Program-made: the position numbers and the translations under genes
Assembly: GCF_900698955.1 (NCBI RefSeq)
Contig: NZ_LR217720.1
Span: forward strand, 248,001-312,000
Direction: 5' to 3'
From: Erwinia_E haradaeae_G
Lineage (GTDB): Bacteria; Pseudomonadota; Gammaproteobacteria; Enterobacterales; Enterobacteriaceae
Length of the DNA stretch: 64,000 nt
Part shown: positions 60,312 to 64,000 of the stretch, piece by piece
Position numbering within the stretch: the stretch's first letter is position 1
How the letters are laid out: the number at the start of each line of letters is the position of its first letter
Notes under the pieces: model-generated
What the model saw: only the letters and a program-made list of their open reading frames with translations
The model's database searches: none
Told to the model about the DNA's origin: nothing

Positions 60312-62911
60312 GAGAGCTCCTATTTTTTTGACAGTATCAAATGTAAGGATCGTAGTCTTTCCTGATATTGTATTTTTTTTAAAAGTATACAATATATGTA
60401 TAGTAAATGAGAATTTTTTTCATTATTGATATATATTATATAAAACATAGTCTATAATTTTTCGAGTCAGAATATATCACTTCTAAAATCATCTCTGTAG
60501 TAATCATCTTTTATTCTTGGATTAGAATTCATTAATTCATGTATATTTTCTGTATGTTATTAAACATTACTGATATTTCCAATAATTATTAATGTTGAAT
60601 GTGTGATGCTAAATATTTTAAATGAAATATTTGAGTATGGATAAGCTTATATATGATATTATAAAGAATAAAGGCAGAGTTTATTCTCACTAAGTGTTAT
60701 AAAGTGATTTGAATGAAAATAAAGTCATATTGTAAGTAAAGGTGTGAGAATTTAATCAAGATTAAACATTTGATATGAAGCGGTGTGTACATGTAGTATA
60801 TGCTATAGGTGTGTTGATATCTTCATAATTATATAATATGAATATATTCAATATATAAATCTATCTATTAATAATTATAGCATACAATGATACCTTTGTT
60901 TACTATACACAATAGTAAATATAAAAGGTTATCATAATAATGAATCATATCATGATATCTGTATCAGATTATTAATGTAATTAAATTATAATAATAGATT
61001 ATAATATTATTATAAATAAGTAAATAATATGACAATACAATATAAATATAATTTGTAAAAATTAAAAATGAAGATTGAGAGTTTACTGGTATTTCTTATT
61101 AAAAACGGAAGAAATATTTTTGTTACAGCAAGGAGTCTAGACACAATGATGTGTTAATATGACTATATATATGAAAATCATATGAACCGCCAATCTGAAT
61201 TCAAGTCAATAAAATATATAAGTCTGTTCGGTAACATGTGATAAAAGTAAAGAAAATATACATGGCGTGAACGTCATTGAGCCCTTATCACTTTCTATAA
61301 AAATGAAAAAATAATATATACATTAGTGGTGATCGTTCGGGTGTTTGAACGCAGATAGAAAAATAACATATCATAAGAGAACGAAGTAAGTGTTTCTCTA
61401 TCCTTTATTTTTGATCAACTGTAATATAATACAGAGTGAAGTAATTATCCACTATATGTATTTTATGTAAACATACTATAATTTGTACAGGACTCTTTCT
61501 TTATAGTCAATGTCGCAACATTGTGATAAGTCACAATAGTCATAATAACATGAAAATAGCATAGCTTCACGAAAGTAATATAGCGTATTATAAGAGGTGT
61601 ATTTTTCTCAGGTGAGCGTGATAAGGATTTTTTATCCGGCAAATCTCTTTATAACTTAAATGCTCTCCAGTATACTTTGTAAGGGTTCTTAGGTTTTATT
61701 GTACGAAGTATAGATCATGACATCGGTTGATTTTTTTGAAAATGTAATTCTTGTTAGTTGTTATGATGGTTAAAGTGTACCTGATCACTTGATAAGTAAG
61801 TGGACAGTCAGGTGCTACATAATAGCCATAGCTATAACACATGGATACACAATAAAATCACATGCCTATATAATTTTTTGTTTGGTTTATTATGCAATAA
61901 GTTGTTGATGTGAGTGTTTTATTAGACATGTGAATATTATGAAATGAGGGGTGGAGTATGTGCTTATTTGTATACCTCTCACATATTTCGTAGGTAGCAT
62001 TAATTAGAATAATTCTTCTATTTCGACGGATATGTATATTGCATTTATTACATAACCAAGATAGAGTCAAACTTACAGACAGCAGCGCGTTTCATCATTG
62101 CACTATAGTGTGACTATATCGCCTTGAAGCAGAGCAACTTTTAAGAGAGATGGCGTAAAATCTGAGATTTTCTTATGTATTACTCACGTAATAGATAATA
62201 GCATAAATGGGATAACATCTATCACTTATTTCATTGAAGTTTTGTGGGGGTCTTTAGAAACGAACCCGGTAATGTTAGTTATTTTGCCAAAGGTGGTAAT
62301 GGCAAAAATATTTAGTTTGATCACATAAAGGCACTTGACTAATAGTGAGTAAGATGATGAGTATAGTACGTTATGTTGAGGTAACATATGTCTTGTATGG
62401 CATCTATAGAGGGAAATATTAGAATTCCTGATATATAAAAATGCAAGTTAATTTACCACAAATCGGTAAAAGTTCTAGTACTGGTCTTGAGGTTGATTCT
62501 AGATTACACTTTTTATGATATTATAGATATCGGATAACACCCATTATTAATTTTATTATATATCAGAGCTTGATAAATATATTTAAATATTGTTTGTGCA
62601 CATAAACATAGCTGGCTTATTCTGAGGTACACAAAGAAGTCAACTGTGTATGGTATTTTAAACGCTGATAGTATACTTAACCGGTATAACGTGCTGCTAA
62701 TTGCCGATGATCCACCTTTCCTAGACTTTAGATAGGATATTTAATGCTTGGAATTCAAACTCTTTTTAGTAAAATGATATTTTTAATAAAATTAAATATT
62801 ATAATATTTTATTATGCATCGTAATGAATTCTGTATGTGATATAAAGTCTTAGATATCTCTTAAAAGTTTTTTGGATGTTATATGATACAAGATGTAAAA
62901 TTTCTGTCCTA
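60312..62911. other. 2.6-kb gene desert between gmhB and map
   Basis: No gene is recognisable; metN and glnD, the E. coli neighbours of gmhB and map, are not visible. A start-less open frame of about 64 codons ends at 62341 on the plus strand, and minus-strand debris reads KVDHRQLAARYTG at about 62678-62719; I can assign neither. A hairpin TTTTGCCA/TGGCAAAA (8 bp, 10-base loop) lies at 62282-62307. Confidence 0.55.
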
Positions 62912-63706
62912 TTAGTGTTTATGTACTATTATCCTAGGAATAGTATCGTCTTGACGTAATGTTAAGATTTCACACCCATTCTGCGTTACGACTACAGTAT
63001 GCTCGTACTGTGCTGATAAGCTAGAGTCTTGAGTTTTCACCGTCCACCCATCTGACATGCAATACACTTTAGAGTCACCGGCATTAATCATAGGTTCAAT
63101 AGTAAAAGCCATACCTGGCTGCAACACTACACCACCATCGTCTGCATCATAATGCAGGACTTGAGGTTCTTCATGGAATTGCTTTCCAATACCATGTCCG
63201 CAGTATTCGCGCACTACTGAATAATTTTGTTTTTCAATAAAACGTTGAATTACGATGCCTAGAGTACGCAGACGGATTCCTGGTTTAACCATATGTATGG
63301 CGAGGTAGAGACTTTCCTGTGTGATCTGACATAGATATTGACCGTGGGTAGTCGGTTGTCCTACCATAAACATGGCAGAGGTATCTCCATGATATTGGTC
63401 TTTTACAACAGTTACGTCAACATTCACAATGTCACCTTCTTTGAGGATCACGTCCTCACTTGGAATACCGTGGCACACCACGTCATTTATGGAGATGCAT
63501 ACAGATTTTGGGAACCCATGGTAATTTAGACAGGCAGATAATGCGTTTTGCTTTGTAGTAATATACTGATGGCATAGGCGATCTAGTGTAGCTGTGCTAA
63601 TATTAGGAATAATATATGCTTGAATCATTTCAAGAACCTCTGCTGCTAAGCGACCAGCTATTCTCATTTTATTAATTTGTTTAGGGGTTTTAATTATAAT
63701 TGCCAT
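62912..63706 (-). CDS. map: Methionine aminopeptidase, type I
   Basis: 264 residues from the chosen start, the same as E. coli. It removes the N-terminal methionine from nascent proteins. The five metal ligands are present: Asp97, Asp108 (HGDTS), His171 (GHGIGKQFHEEP), Glu204 (TIEPM) and Glu235 (YEHTVVV). MAIIIKTPKQINKMR matches the E. coli start, with GGAT upstream; an ATG at 63754 would add 16 unmatched residues. In enterobacteria rpsB is divergent on the other side, probably just beyond the window. Confidence 0.98.
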   Translation of the reverse strand: MAIIIKTPKQINKMRIAGRLAAEVLEMIQAYIIPNISTATLDRLCHQYITTKQNALSACLNYHGFPKSVCISINDVVCHGIPSEDVILKEGDIVNVDVTVVKDQYHGDTSAMFMVGQPTTHGQYLCQITQESLYLAIHMVKPGIRLRTLGIVIQRFIEKQNYSVVREYCGHGIGKQFHEEPQVLHYDADDGGVVLQPGMAFTIEPMINAGDSKVYCMSDGWTVKTQDSSLSAQYEHTVVVTQNGCEILTLRQDDTIPRIIVHKH

Positions 63707-64000
63707 ATATTTATCCGTGAATTTTAGTGTAAGCGCTACAAGCGGTAGTAGCATAATTAGAATAATTATTATCGCTGTACCAAATGGTGGAGAGTCAAGT
63801 AAAAAACTATATTTTATCTAAAGAATTTTATATTTTTATACTGTTACTGTTTGCCTATGCTAGTAATGGTATATAAATGTCTTACTTTCAGATAAGAAAG
63901 TGGTTATATCATAATTAGAATGTAGATTTTTACGAGATGTAAGAATATGACTGAGCATGAAGGTAACTATTTCATGCATATTATGCACTTTTTATATTGT
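63707..64000. other. Upstream region of map at the window edge
   Basis: About 290 bases of AT-rich DNA without a coding frame that I can support. By comparison with E. coli this should hold the divergent map and rpsB promoters, but no box pair is clear enough to call. Confidence 0.5.

Noticed and set aside
1..64000. CRISPR arrays, insertion sequences, prophage or toxin-antitoxin genes
   Set aside because: No spaced direct repeats, transposase motifs, terminal inverted repeats or phage genes were found on either strand.

Overview
The window looks like part of the chromosome of a reduced, insect-associated, intracellular gammaproteobacterium of the enterobacterial lineage. Almost every recognisable protein aligns end to end with its Escherichia/Klebsiella/Serratia counterpart (judged from memory of the families, no search was run), both tRNAs are enterobacterial, and the genes are conserved housekeeping genes. 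Yet only about 57% of the window is coding, the spacers are very AT-rich and reach 3 kb, and there are no insertion sequences, phage genes, CRISPR arrays or rRNA genes. I cannot name the species. The picture is an old obligate symbiont whose dead genes have decayed in place and are only partly deleted.

Layout: the first codons of nrdA (1-135, minus); gnd; the waaA-waaE-coaD operon (minus); tRNA-Pro(GGG); dnaK-dnaJ behind a heat-shock promoter; ubiG; tRNA-Asn; ispB divergent from rplU-rpmA, then obgE; yoaE (truncated); murJ; lolA; proS; yqjA; clpP-clpX (minus) followed by a lon fossil; ubiA; wabG-wabH (minus); a decayed gene and pgm; rluB and galU (convergent); grxD; pgpC; a 3-kb desert; plsB; uge; an nrdR fossil then ribD-ribH-nusB-thiL and a pgpA fossil; serS; asd; gmhB; a 2.6-kb desert; map.

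Several scattered genes form one pathway. pgm and galU make UDP-glucose, uge makes UDP-galacturonate, gmhB serves ADP-heptose synthesis, waaA adds Kdo, waaE glucosylates heptose I, and wabG/wabH would add galacturonate and an amino sugar. This is a Klebsiella/Serratia-type lipopolysaccharide inner core, supported by lolA, murJ and yqjA for the envelope. plsB and pgpC supply phosphatidylglycerol synthesis, with pgpA apparently dead. ispB, ubiA and ubiG make ubiquinone; ribD/ribH make riboflavin; coaD, thiL, asd and grxD serve cofactors, amino acids and Fe-S traffic.

No clearly novel system was found. The most informative signals are gene fossils at the positions expected from enterobacterial gene order (lon, nrdR, pgpA, probably seqA), domain and tail losses (yoaE, obgE), an extended L21 overlapping L27, a substituted loop in Gnd, and several long perfect hairpins or palindromes (dnaK-dnaJ spacer, upstream of yqjA, inside murJ).
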